DNA of 64,000 bases, taken from Bacillus sp. T3. GTDB taxonomy: Bacteria; Bacillota; Bacilli; Bacillales; Cytobacillaceae. The stretch spans positions 3,534,001 to 3,598,000 of the forward strand of contig NZ_CP137761.1 of the NCBI RefSeq assembly GCF_033449965.1, written 5' to 3'. Shown piece by piece: positions 47,788 through 57,981 of the stretch; positions within the stretch are counted from its first letter, which is position 1, and the number at the start of each line of letters is the position of its first letter. A model generated the notes under the pieces. The model saw only the letters and a list, made by a program, of their open reading frames with translations. It made no database searches and had not been told where the DNA came from. The translations under genes were made by a program, and so were the position numbers.

Positions 47788-47851
47788 GAAAAGCGGAAGG
47801 CGCCCGCTTATCGGCTTGTGACCTCGAACCGATGGCGCCCGTAGCTAGACA
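47788..47851. repeat. Short palindromic Bacillus-type intergenic repeat
   Basis: A stem GGCGCC-ATCGG ... CCGAT-GGCGCC (47799-47839) is flanked by AAAAGCGGAAG and TAGCTAGACA. Ends of the form AAAAGCGGAAGGCGC and TAGCTNGACA recur between genes in many Bacillus genomes (from memory). A partial second end, AAAAGCGGAAG, lies near 47907. Confidence 0.55.
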
Positions 47852-48030
47852 TTTATCTAAATAAAGCTTATTCAGACTCGTCCCAAAAAATGATAAAATG
47901 ATTAGAAAAGCGGAAGAAGCACCCAAAGCAAGTTAATTACTCAGTGACTGGGACACTTGCGCCAAACTAATGGAATAGTCCTTATGCATATTAGCTTTGG
48001 ACTGTACATAGAGAAAAGGATGTAATAAAC

Positions 48031-49744
48031 ATGTCTTTTGATGGATTATTTACGCGCGAAATTACGAACGAGCTTTCCCTGGCGCTTAAAGGGGGAAGAA
48101 TCAATAAAATACAGCAGCCCTTTCCGAATGAACTGTTAATGGTGATTCGAGCAAATGGAAAAAATCAGCGATTACTGCTCTCGATTCACCCAAGCTATGC
48201 TAGAGTTCAGCTAACAAATGAGGTTTATGAAAATCCGAATGAACCTCCGATGTTCTGTATGCTGATGCGCAAGCATTTAGAAGGATTTATTTTGGAAGAT
48301 ATTCGGCAGATTGAACTGGACCGAATAATCGTGTTCGAGGTGAAGGGCCGGAACGAGCTTGGTGACATCTCTTATAAACAGTTAATCATTGAGATCATGG
48401 GCCGCCACAGCAATATCATTCTCGTTGATAAGGAACGGCAGATGATTCTTGACAGCATCAAACATGTTTCCTTTGCCGTCAACACGCATCGGGCCATTTT
48501 ACCTGGACAGCCTTACATTCTGCCACCACAGCAGGATAAGGTGAGTCCGTTTGGTTTAACTGATGAAGAAATTTTGAAGCGATTGGACTTTAATGCTGGA
48601 AAGCTTGATAAACAGCTGGTGAGTAGCTTTGCTGGAATATCTCCATTGTTTGCAAAGGAAATAGTGCATCGAGCAGGGCTTGCCAATCGAGTGACACTGC
48701 CTAAATCTTTTTTAACGGTATTAAATGAAATAGAAAAACATGACTATCAGCCGGCGATAACAGTAAGTGAGGGGAAGGAATCTTTTTACTTATTCCCATT
48801 ACAGTCATTGCGCGGGGAATCAAAAACATTTGCAAGCTTAAGCGAAATGCTCGACCGTTTTTATTTTGGCAAAGCGGTAAAGGATCGCGTCAAGCAGCAG
48901 GCAACTGATTTGCTGCGCTTTATCATCAATGAAAAAGAAAAGAATGAGAAGAAAATTAAGAAATTAGAAGCAACCATTGTAGAGGCTGAAAAAGCGAATG
49001 AATATCAACTGTTCGGAGAATTATTAACCGCGAATTTATTTGCTGTTCAAAAAGGAATGAAGGAAATCGAGGTCATCAATTATTACGATGAAGACGGGGC
49101 AAGCGTGACGATCCCGCTCGATCCACAAAAATCACCTTCAGAAAATGCCCAAAAGTATTTTAGTAAATATCAAAAAGCGAAAAATGCATTAGATATTGTG
49201 CATGGTCAAATTGAGCTTGCTCGTGATGAAGTCACTTATTTCGAATCGTTACTCCAGCAGGTGGAGACTGCTTCCACTCGTGATATTGAAGAAATTCGGG
49301 AGGAATTGGTGGAGGGCGGCTACATCCGCGACCAGGCGCAAACGACAAAATAAAAAGTCACAAGCATCCGCTAAACCGGTATTAGATAATTATTTTTCCT
49401 CTGATGGAACTGAAATCATCGTCGGCAAAAATAATAAACAAAATGACTATTTAACCAATAAACTGGCAGCGCGCGATGAAATTTGGCTGCACACGAAGGA
49501 TATTCCCGGCTCGCATGTGGTGATTCGCAGTAAGACACTGGCCGAGCAAACGATTCTCGAAGCGGCTTCACTTGCTGCTTATTACAGTAAAGCACGGACC
49601 TCAAGCTCAGTCCCGGTTGATTATACATTAGTACGGCATGTAAAAAAACCAAGTGGGGCAAAGCCTGGCTTTGTGATTTACGATCACCAGCAAACAGTGT
49701 ATGTGACGCCTAGTGAGGAGCTTGTGTTAGATTTGAAGAAATAA
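48031..49744 (+). CDS. rqcH: Ribosome quality control protein RqcH (NFACT family; frameshift in this sequence)
   Basis: Restored length 570 aa. RqcH (YloA, earlier 'fibronectin-binding protein') binds stalled 50S subunits and adds C-terminal alanine tails. NFACT-N domain (MSFDGLFTREITNEL start), coiled coil (~285-430), then NFACT-R (DGTEIIVGKNNKQNDYLT). The frame breaks at CCAGG (49332-49336), where GGYIRD should continue RRKRQNKKSQASAKP. It is divergent from yloB, with an AAAGGA site. Confidence 0.92.
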
Positions 49745-49748
49745 TGGA

Positions 49749-49783
49749 AAAGATGCTGACTATTTGGTCGGCATCTTTTTTTG
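49749..49783 (+). terminator. Terminator of rqcH
   Basis: AGATGCTGAC (49751-49760) and GTCGGCATCT (49767-49776) pair with one mismatch, followed by seven Ts. Confidence 0.85.
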
Positions 49784-49944
49784 AAATTAACTGCTTTTTG
49801 AATCAATTTCTACTTTGGTTTCCGCTTTCTTCCTTTTTTGAGGCTAGTGGGCACCTAAGTGTTATTTGATTTCTTAATTAATAGCTCTTATGTCATACAT
49901 AATTTTCTTCTTTTTCTGCACCCTATCCTTAGGAGGTGGCAGAG

Positions 49945-50149
49945 ATGACCGAACCACAGCAACCAGGAAATAAAAAGATACCTGATTTCAAAGATTTAAA
50001 CGACCAGGATAATTGCTGATAGTACCGAAGGACCCACTTTAGTAATAAAAACAAACCTCGATCCAAACGACGCAACTGAGGATAATCCATATTACAAAAA
50101 CAAAGCACAAACAGATAAAGAAGCCTTTTTAGATTTTTTTAAGGAGTAG
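49945..50149 (+). CDS. Small acidic protein, YbxH-like (frameshift in this sequence)
   Basis: Restored length 67 aa. It begins MTEPQQPGNKKIPDFKDLND after an excellent AGGAGGTGG site, then breaks at CCAGG (50004-50008); removing one base gives RIIADSTEGPTLVIKTNLDP and ends in KEAFLDFFKE. It is soluble, acidic and without TM. In B. subtilis a small YbxH gene neighbours csgA, which supports the call; the function is unknown. It precedes the csgA-like gene by eight bases. Confidence 0.65.
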
Positions 50150-50157
50150 ATTGTAGG

Positions 50158-50410
50158 ATGGATAACACACTTGGATATTTACGGGAAACACTATCAAATT
50201 ACACCGATCAATATGATATTGGCAAAAAGATTTATAAAAAACTTGTCGGTCACCATCATCATGGCGAGGGCGACTTCATTAAAGTGCTCAGCCAGGAGGA
50301 AATTGATTTTTTGGACCGGATTTTACCCGGATGAAATTAATTATGCTAAAGAAGAACAGGATAATGAGCGCGCTCGACAGTTAAATGAGGTTTACGAGCT
50401 GTTGTTTTAG
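50158..50410 (+). CDS. csgA: CsgA-like sigma-G-dependent spore protein (frameshift in this sequence)
   Basis: Restored length 83 aa. MDNTLGYLRETLSNYTDQYD at the start and DEINYAKEEQDNERARQLNE near the end resemble B. subtilis CsgA, a sigma-G-dependent forespore protein (from memory). The frame breaks at CCCGG (50326-50330), where FLDRILP should continue DEINYAKEEQ. An HHHH stretch sits at about residues 36-39. Its pairing with the YbxH-like gene supports the assignment. Confidence 0.65.
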
Positions 50411-50446
50411 GGTGGATGTCCGGAGCGGAGGTGAGTCTAGCTTGGG

Positions 50447-50557
50447 TTATTCGCCTGTTTTGGAGATTTATTCGCCAAAATTAAAATTTATTCGCCGATT
50501 TCGTCATTTAATCGCCGAAAATTAAATTTATTCGCCTAAATCTCAATTTTATTCGCC
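50447..50557. repeat. Six TTATTCGCC units at 20-21 bp spacing
   Basis: TTATTCGCC occurs at 50447, 50468, 50488, 50508 (as TTAATCGCC), 50528 and 50549, so spacing is 21, 20, 20, 20 and 21 bp. Spacers are AT-rich and mostly differ. It fills the csgA-pyrE gap of 226 bp with the pyr terminator. The period is two helical turns, which would place every unit on the same face of DNA. Confidence 0.8.
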
Positions 50558-50575
50558 AAACACAAAATTCCATAC

Positions 50576-50618
50576 AACAAAAAAGAGGATCAACCCGCAC
50601 AACCAGGTTCATCCTCTT
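50576..50618 (-). terminator. Terminator of the pyr operon
   Basis: AAGAGGAT-AACC and GGTT-ATCCTCTT (50583-50618) form a long stem with TTTTTTGTTG after it on the minus strand. Confidence 0.88.
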
Positions 50619-50636
50619 CCTCTATCTACTCAAAAA

Positions 50637-51269
50637 TTACGCAAATTGCTTGCCCCATTCAGCTGGATCAACCCGCCATGCCGCAAGTGTTTCTGCATCC
50701 GCTGCTTCAATATAACCTTTCGCTGCAGCTACCTCAGCAAGCGTTGTAAAATCTGTTAACGAAACTGCTTTAACCCCTGCCTCAACAAGCATCTCTTCAC
50801 CCTTAGCGAGCTGGTATGTAAAGATTGACACGACGCCCAATACTTCACAGCCTGCTTCACGTAACGCTTCTACTGCTGTAATCACGCTGCCGCCAGTTGA
50901 AATTAAATCCTCGACGACGACAACCTTTTGCCCTTCTGAAACACGACCTTCGATCTGGTTCCCTTTACCATGGCCTTTCGGCTTTGAACGAACATAGCAC
51001 ATTGGTAAATCAAGCAAATCGCTTACCCAAGCTGCATGTGGGATCCCAGCTGTAGCCGTTCCAGCAACAACCTCAACACCACTAAAATTCTCTTCAATCA
51101 ACGTTTTCAAACCACTCGCGATTTCCTTGCGCACTTCAGGATAAGATAAAGTTAAGCGATTATCACAATAAATCGGTGAACGCAAACCTGAAGCCCATGT
51201 AAATGGGTTATTTGGCTGCAATGCTACAGCTTCAATTTCTAATAATCTTTCGGCAATTAAACGTTTCAT
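50637..51269 (-). CDS. pyrE: Orotate phosphoribosyltransferase
   Basis: 210 aa. It joins orotate and PRPP to OMP. The PRPP loop is VVVVEDLISTGGSVITAVEAL. The ATG at 51269 overlaps the pyrF stop (ATGA); the in-frame upstream codons lie in pyrF. It is the last gene of the operon. Confidence 0.96.
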   Translation of the reverse strand: MKRLIAERLLEIEAVALQPNNPFTWASGLRSPIYCDNRLTLSYPEVRKEIASGLKTLIEENFSGVEVVAGTATAGIPHAAWVSDLLDLPMCYVRSKPKGHGKGNQIEGRVSEGQKVVVVEDLISTGGSVITAVEALREAGCEVLGVVSIFTYQLAKGEEMLVEAGVKAVSLTDFTTLAEVAAAKGYIEAADAETLAAWRVDPAEWGKQFA

Positions 51270-51986
51270 GTTAAACTTACCCCTTCCCATGCTTGCTTGA
51301 TGATGTGATAGCTCGCCACTGGATCTTCGGCCTGTGTAATTGGACGTCCCACAACAATAGCCGATACTCCCGCAAGTCTAGCCGTTTCCAGGAGTAGCGA
51401 TTCGTTTTTGATCCTGCGTCGCATCAGAATTCAAACGAATTCCAGGTGTTACGGTCAAAAAGTCCGGTCCTAGTAAAGAGCGAATTTTTCCTGCTTCCCA
51501 GGTCGAACAGACCACTCCGTCCATTCCCGACCCTTGCGCCACACTTGCATAGTGAAGCACCGATTCCTCAATTGAAACCGGAATAAGCTGCTCTTTCTGC
51601 ATTTGTAGTTCTGAAGTGCTTGTCAGCTGAGTCACCGCGATACAGTTTGGGCGAACCAAGCCGCTCGCTGTGCCAGCCTCGAGTCCTTCAATTGCCGCCT
51701 TCATCATGTCACTGCCACCAGCAGCATGAACATTGACCAAATCTGCTCCAAGACGTGCTAACCCCTTCATTGCCTTGTTCACGGTATTAGGAATATCATG
51801 TAGCTTTAAATCAAGAAATACTTGATGATTTTTATCCTTTAATTCCGCAATAATCGCCGGACCTTCTTGATAAAATAATTCCATTCCAACTTTTACAAAA
51901 AGGGACTCACCTTCAAAGCGATTAAGAAACTGGAATACCTGCTCCTTCGATGCAAAATCAAGCGCGATGATGAGCGAATTGTTCAT
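51266..51986 (-). CDS. pyrF: Orotidine-5'-phosphate decarboxylase (frameshift in this sequence)
   Basis: Restored length 239 aa, as in B. subtilis. It makes UMP from OMP. The active-site lysine is in FLDLKLHDIPNTV. The frame breaks at CCAGG (51388-51392, plus strand): KRIATP should continue ETARLAGVSAIVVGRPITQ to a TGA that overlaps the pyrE start. Confidence 0.93.
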
Positions 51987-52902
51987 GGCGTCCCCAGCTC
52001 CTTCCCGTACATTCTGAAATATGTTCATAGCCTAATTTTTTCAATAGATCAGGTAATTCATCGATAATGGTTGGACATACAAATGGGTCGACAAAGTTGG
52101 CTGTCCCAACTGCCACAGCACTTGCTCCAGCATAGAAAAATTCGATTACATCTTCTGCACTAGAAATTCCGCCCATACCGATGATTGGAATCAAAACCGC
52201 TTGACTGACATCATGAATCATTCGAATCGCGACCGGTTTAATGGCTGGACCGGATAATCCACCTGTGCGGTTAGCTAAAATTGGTTTCGCCGTTTTCAGA
52301 TCCAAGCGCATGCCAAGTAATGTGTTGATCATCGTTATTCCATCTGCACCACCCGCTTCAACCGCCTTGGCGATTTCCACAATATTGGTGACATTTGGTG
52401 ACAATTTCACATACACTGGAACCTCTGAAACTTCCTTCACCAATTTTGTTAAATGCTTTGCTGTATCTGGACAAGTACCAAAGGCAATACCGCCCGTTTT
52501 AACGTTTGGACAGGAAATGTTCAATTCTAACGCATGGACATTTGGTGCTGTTGAAATTTTTCGTGCTACTTCAACATAGTCCTCTTCCTTAGAGCCAGCG
52601 ACATTCGCAATAATTGGAACAGAGAAGCGCTGGGCTAACCATGGGAGCTCCTCCGCCATAACTTTCTCAAGTCCCGGATTTTGCAGGCCGATTGCGTTAA
52701 GCATTCCTGCTTCTGTTTCCGCAACCCGTGGTGTTGGGTTTCCAAAGCGCGGCTCACTTGTTGTCGCCTTGATCATAATCGCGCCAAGCTTATCTAAATC
52801 AAATAGCTGACTATATTCTTTTCCAAAGCCAAAGCAGCCCGATGCAGGGATGACTGGATTTTTCAAAGACAGACCTGGTAATTCGATGTTTAATGAACTC
52901 AT
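51958..52902 (-). CDS. pyrD: Dihydroorotate dehydrogenase (NAD+), catalytic subunit PyrD (type 1B)
   Basis: 314 aa. It oxidises dihydroorotate to orotate with PyrK passing electrons to NAD+. FMN barrel with ALELNISCPNVKTGG, VKLSPNVTNI and IIGMGGI. The start MSSLNIELPG follows GGGGAGG and overlaps the pyrK stop. Its end overlaps pyrF by 29 bp. Confidence 0.96.
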   Translation of the reverse strand: MSSLNIELPGLSLKNPVIPASGCFGFGKEYSQLFDLDKLGAIMIKATTSEPRFGNPTPRVAETEAGMLNAIGLQNPGLEKVMAEELPWLAQRFSVPIIANVAGSKEEDYVEVARKISTAPNVHALELNISCPNVKTGGIAFGTCPDTAKHLTKLVKEVSEVPVYVKLSPNVTNIVEIAKAVEAGGADGITMINTLLGMRLDLKTAKPILANRTGGLSGPAIKPVAIRMIHDVSQAVLIPIIGMGGISSAEDVIEFFYAGASAVAVGTANFVDPFVCPTIIDELPDLLKKLGYEHISECTGRSWGRHEQFAHHRA

Positions 52903-53677
52903 ATGACGACCTCCCCTGCTTTGAACACTGGACCATCTGTACAAACCTTTTTATAAGTATGTCCGTCTGGATTATCCCCTGTATGGCATACACAAGCGAA
53001 GCATGCGCCAATACCACAGCCCATTCTTTCTTCAAGTGACAAGTACACCTTCTGGTTAGGGAAGCTGGTTTCAAGTGCCTTTAGCATTGGTTTAGGACCG
53101 CAGGCATAAAGGGTGTCAAACGCAATACCTTCACTCGTGATGACATCTGTCACAAAGCCTCGATGACCATGGCTTCCGTCAACAGTCGCCACATAGGTAG
53201 CACCTAATTCGGAAAATTTCTGTTCATAAAACACGACATTTTCTGTTTGGAAGCCAAGGATATGGATCACCTTGACTCCCTTTTTTACTAATTGCTGTGA
53301 CAGTTCATAAAGTGGTGGAACTCCGATACCTCCGCCAATTAAGAGCGCTGTTTCTCCAGTCTCAGTTGCATCAACTGGAAATCCGTGACCAAGCGGCCCT
53401 AATACATCGACGGTTTCCCCACTTTTTTCTGGGAAAGAAGCGTCGTACCTTTCGCTTCTTTCCTATAAATCATCGTAAATTGACGATTTTCCTTATCAAT
53501 ATTAGAAATACTAATTGGTCTTCTTAATAATGGATCAATTGCGTTGGCAACCTTCAGCTGAACAAATTGTCCAGGTTCCTGCATTTCGAGCACTACTTCA
53601 CCCTGTAACGTTAGTTCATAAACGTCTGCGGCAATTTCTTGTTGTTTTATAACGGTACATTGCTCTTTTTTGATCAC
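52899..53677 (-). CDS. pyrK: Dihydroorotate dehydrogenase electron transfer subunit PyrK (frameshift in this sequence)
   Basis: Restored length 259 aa. FAD/NAD domain (RRPISISNID) and a C-terminal 2Fe-2S site, CGIGACFACVCH. One base is missing from a T run at 53423-53428 (plus strand): LSQKK should continue SGETVDVLGPLGHGFPVDA. The start is GTG, overlapping the carB stop (ATGTGA). Confidence 0.92.
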
Positions 53678-56600
53678 ATTAAGACCGCCTTTCGGACCTC
53701 AGGTGCACCTTCCATGGCTTCAGCTGAGAATGTCATCGATTCAATCACACTCAAGATCGCATCTGCTGTATCAAGTGAGGTTAAGCATGGAATTCCATTT
53801 TCAACCGATTCACGACGAATGCGGAAGCCATCACGCTCTGGCTGTTTACCTCGTGTAAAGGTATTGATAACTAATTGTGCTTCGCCTTTGCGAATGACAT
53901 CAAGGAGATTTGCATCGCTCGCATCGATTTTTTCGACAACCATTACCTGGAATGCTGTTTTCTTGTAAATACGTAGCCGTACCACTTGTTGCTAAAAGCT
54001 GATAGCCGATGGCCGCAAATCTTTTCGCAAGATGTAATGCTTCTGCCTTGTCTTTATCGGCTACCGTTAACAACACTGTTCCCGTTTTTTGAATATTCAT
54101 TTTCGCAGCAACAAAGCCTTTGTATAATGCTTTTTCAAAGGTTAAGTCTTTGCCCATAACTTCCCCTGTTGATTTCATTTCAGGTCCAAGCGTTATGTCG
54201 ACACGACGTAGCTTTTCAAAGGAGAAGACTGGAACTTTTACAAATACACCTTTCTTCTCAGGAACTAAGCCAGATTCATAACCTTGGCTTGCAAGGCTGT
54301 GACCTAAAATCACTTTTGTTGCGACGTTAGCCATCGGTACGTTTGTGATTTTACTTAGGAAAGGCACAGTTCTACTAGAACGTGGGTTAACTTCAATAAC
54401 GAATACGTCTTCATTAGCTACCACGTATTGGATATTTAGAAGTCCAATAATCCCTAATCCTTTTGCAAGCTTATCTGTGTACTCAATTAATTTCGCTTTA
54501 ACTCCATCAGAGATTTTTTGTGGAGGATACACGGCGATTGAATCCCCTGAGTGAACTCCTGCACGCTCGATATGCTCCATAATTCCAGGGATAACAACAT
54601 CCTTACCGTCACAAATCGCATCCACTTCGATTTCTTTTCCTGTTACATAGCGGTCAATTAGGATTGGATCAGAATTTTCTTTAACAGCATTTTTCATGTA
54701 ATATCTTAATTCATCTTCTTTATTTACGATTTCCATTGCTCTTCCGCCTAGTACATATGAAGGACGAACAAGAACCGGATAACCGATTTCAGTCGCAACC
54801 GCAACCGCTTCTTCAACCGTTAAAGCCGTTTTCCCTTTAGGCTGTGGAATGCCAAGCTGCGATAGAGCACTTTCAAATTGATTACGGTCTTCAGTTCGGT
54901 CAAGATTTTCTAATGTAGTTCCTAAAATCTTAACTCCTCTTTCCACTAATTGACCTGCAAGATTAATCGCTGTTTGACCACCGAATTGAACAATAACGCC
55001 TTCAGGCTTTTCCAAATCGATAATGTGCATAACATCTTCAATCGTTAATGGCTCAAAGTAAAGCTTATCTGAAATACTAAAGTCGGTTGAAACTGTCTCA
55101 GGGTTGTTGTTAATAATGATTGCTTCATAACCTGCTTCCTTGATGGCCCATACGGCATGAACAGTTGAATAATCAAACTCAATCCCTTGACCGATGCGGA
55201 TTGGCCCAGAGCCTAGGACGATTACGCTTTTGCGATCAGTTACTAGTGATTCATTTTCTTCTTCATAGGTTCCATAGAAGTAGGGTGTTTCCGATTCAAA
55301 CTCCGCTGCACACGTATCAACAGTTTTATAAACAGGAACGATTCCAGCTTGTTGAGTTCTCCAGTTATACACATCTATTTCTTTCGCATTCCATTTTGCA
55401 GCTAAGGTTTTATCGGAGTAACCCATTTCTTTTGCTTTTCTGGTTACTTCTACATCAAAGGCGTTCTGCTCGACAACCGCGTCAAATTGAATGATTCCTT
55501 CAAATTTTTTGAGGAAAAATAGGTCAATTTTAGACCATTCATGAATCGTTTCAATCGTTACTCCGCGTTTAAGTGCTTCAGCAAGATAGAATAGTCGCTC
55601 ATCTCCTGCTTTACGGATTCGTTTTTCAATTAATTCATCACTCATTTGGTCTGCTTCTTTAAGCTCGAAGTGATAGATTTTTGCCTCTAATGAACGGATT
55701 GCTTTTAATAACGATTCTTCAAAGGTACGACCAATCGCCATAACCTCACCAGTTGCCTTCATTTGCGTACCAAGCAAGCGGTTTGCAGATTCAAATTTAT
55801 CAAATGGCCAGCGTGGAATTTTTGTTACGATGTAATCCAGAGCCGGCTCAAAGCATGCATACGTTTTTCCAGTTACCGGGTTCATCATTTCATCAAGAGT
55901 AAGACCGACGGCAATTTTTGCAGCGAGCTTCGCAATTGGATAGCCCGTTGCTTTAGATGCTAGAGCAGATGAGCGGCTAACACGTGGATTTACTTCGATA
56001 ATATAGTAGTTAAAGCTATCTGGATCAAGAGCTAGCTGAACGTTACAACCACCTTCGATTCCAAGCGCACGAATAATTTTTAACGATACATTTCTTAATA
56101 ATTGGTACTCACGGTCACTTAGCGTTTGGCTAGGTGCGACAACAATGGAGTCACCAGTATGAATTCCGACTGGATCGATATTTTCCATGTTACAAACAAC
56201 AATGGCACTGTCATTCGCATCACGCATCACTTCGTATTCAATTTCCTTGAAGCCTGCAATGCTCTTTTCAAGTAAGCATTGATTTACCTGGGCTATTTTT
56301 TAATCCGCTCGTAACGATTTCAATTAATTCTGCTTCATTGTGGCAAATCCCGCCACCAGTTCCTCCAAGCGTATAAGCTGGACGAACAATGATTGGGTAG
56401 CCCACCACATCTACAAAGCGGTAAGCTTCTTCTAAGCTATGAATGATATCACTTTCAGGGACTGGCTCACCAAGCTCGTTCATTAAGTCCCTGAACAACT
56501 CGCGGTCTTCTGCTTGTTTAATGGCTGATAATTTCGTTCCTAAAATTTCGACATTGAGTTCATCTAAGATGCCAGACTCAGCTAATTGTACTGCTAGGTT

Positions 56601-56888
56601 TAAGCCTGTTTGCCCACCTAATGTTGGTACAAGTGCATCTGGACGTTCTTTGCGGATGACTCGAGAGATAAATTCAACCGTTAACGGTTCGATGTAGACA
56701 GCGTCAGCAATCTCCGTATCCGTCATGATCGTTGCTGGGTTTGAGTTAACAAGAATGACACGGTACCCTTCTTCCTTTAGTGCCATACAAGCTTGCGTTC
56801 CCGCATAGTCGAATTCAGCGGCTTGGCCGATGATAATCGGTCCAGACCCAATTACTAAAATACTATTAATATCGGTACGTTTAGGCAT
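53674..56888 (-). CDS. carB: Carbamoyl-phosphate synthase large subunit (two frameshifts in this sequence)
   Basis: Restored length 1070 aa. Two ATP-grasp halves (each starting GSGPI.IGQ..EFDY) and a C-terminal MGS-like regulatory domain. Shift 1 is CCTGG at 56287-56291: GLKNSP should continue VNQCLLEKSIAGFKEIEYE. Shift 2 is CCTGG at 53946-53950: NSIP should continue VMVVEKIDASDANLLDVI. It makes carbamoyl phosphate from bicarbonate, glutamine and ATP with CarA. Confidence 0.94.
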
Positions 56889-57981
56889 TATTTAGCACTC
56901 TCCCGTTCTCTTGTTTGTGTTGTTCAATCATACTGATGAAACGATCAAATAATCCATTTGTATCTTCTGGTCCTGGTGAAGCCTCAGGATGGAATTGGAC
57001 AGTGAAGGCAGGGTATTCTTTGTGCTTTAACCCTTCGACTGTTCCATCGTTAAGTGCAATATGAGTCACTTCTAAATTTGTTCCAGAAATCGAATCTTCT
57101 TCCACTGTATAACCGTGGTTTTGTGAAGTTAATGCGACTTTGCCTGTAAGTAGGTCTTTTACTGGATGGTTTGAACCACGATGACCAAACTTCATTTTTT
57201 CTGTGTTTGCTCCACATGATAGTGCGAATAATTGATGCCCTAAACAAATTCCGAAAAGCGGAACCTTACCAATTAGACCAGCGATCATTTCCTTCGCTTC
57301 AGGTACACTCTTTGGATCCCCAGGTCCGTTCGAAAGCATCACACCATCAGGGCTTAATTGTAGAATTTGTTCTGCTGAAAAGTGGTATGGTACGACAATC
57401 ACATCACAATCACGATGGTTTAATTCTCTTAAGATACCGTGCTTCATCCCGAAATCCACTAACACGACACGATTTCCTCTACCTGGGCTAGCGTAAGGTG
57501 CAACTGTAGAAACTTTTTTCACCTGATCCGTTTGGAGAGGCTTTTCTCTTAACATTTCGACTATTTTTTCTGCATCTTCTTCGATACTGCAGATAGCACC
57601 CTTTAATGTACCATGATTACGAATGATTCTTGTTAATTTTCTTGTATCGATACCGGCAATCCCTGGAATGTTTTTGATTTTAAAATACTGATCAATCGGC
57701 ATTTCATTTCGCCAGTTTGATGGGAAATCAGTTGCTTCCTTAACGATAAAGCCTTTGATAGCTGGTTGAATCGATTCAAAATCATCTCGATTAATTCCAT
57801 AGTTTCCAATTAACGGATAGGTGAGGGTAACAATTTGTCCACAATAGGATGGATCCGATAAGATTTCCTGATAACCTGTCATCCCTGTGTTAAAAACGAC
57901 CTCTCCAATTGTGTCGGTATCACTTCCAAAACCTTCCCCAATCATGATCGTTCCGTCTTCAAGTATCAATTGTCTTTTCAT
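56881..57981 (-). CDS. carA: Carbamoyl-phosphate synthase small (glutaminase) subunit
   Basis: 366 aa. Class I glutaminase with the nucleophile Cys in LFGICLGHQLFALS and QFHPEASPGP for the His/Glu pair. It starts at MKRQLILEDGT (AAGGAG upstream), overlapping pyrC by four bases, and ends overlapping carB. Confidence 0.96.
   Translation of the reverse strand: MKRQLILEDGTIMIGEGFGSDTDTIGEVVFNTGMTGYQEILSDPSYCGQIVTLTYPLIGNYGINRDDFESIQPAIKGFIVKEATDFPSNWRNEMPIDQYFKIKNIPGIAGIDTRKLTRIIRNHGTLKGAICSIEEDAEKIVEMLREKPLQTDQVKKVSTVAPYASPGRGNRVVLVDFGMKHGILRELNHRDCDVIVVPYHFSAEQILQLSPDGVMLSNGPGDPKSVPEAKEMIAGLIGKVPLFGICLGHQLFALSCGANTEKMKFGHRGSNHPVKDLLTGKVALTSQNHGYTVEEDSISGTNLEVTHIALNDGTVEGLKHKEYPAFTVQFHPEASPGPEDTNGLFDRFISMIEQHKQENGRVLNNA

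Noticed and set aside
47900..48030. T-box or riboswitch upstream of rqcH
   Set aside because: No T-box core sequence and no terminator hairpin ahead of the rqcH start.
50447..50557. CRISPR array
   Set aside because: The repeat unit is only 9 bp and the spacing is 20-21 bp, with no cas genes; CRISPR repeats are 23 bp or longer with longer unique spacers.
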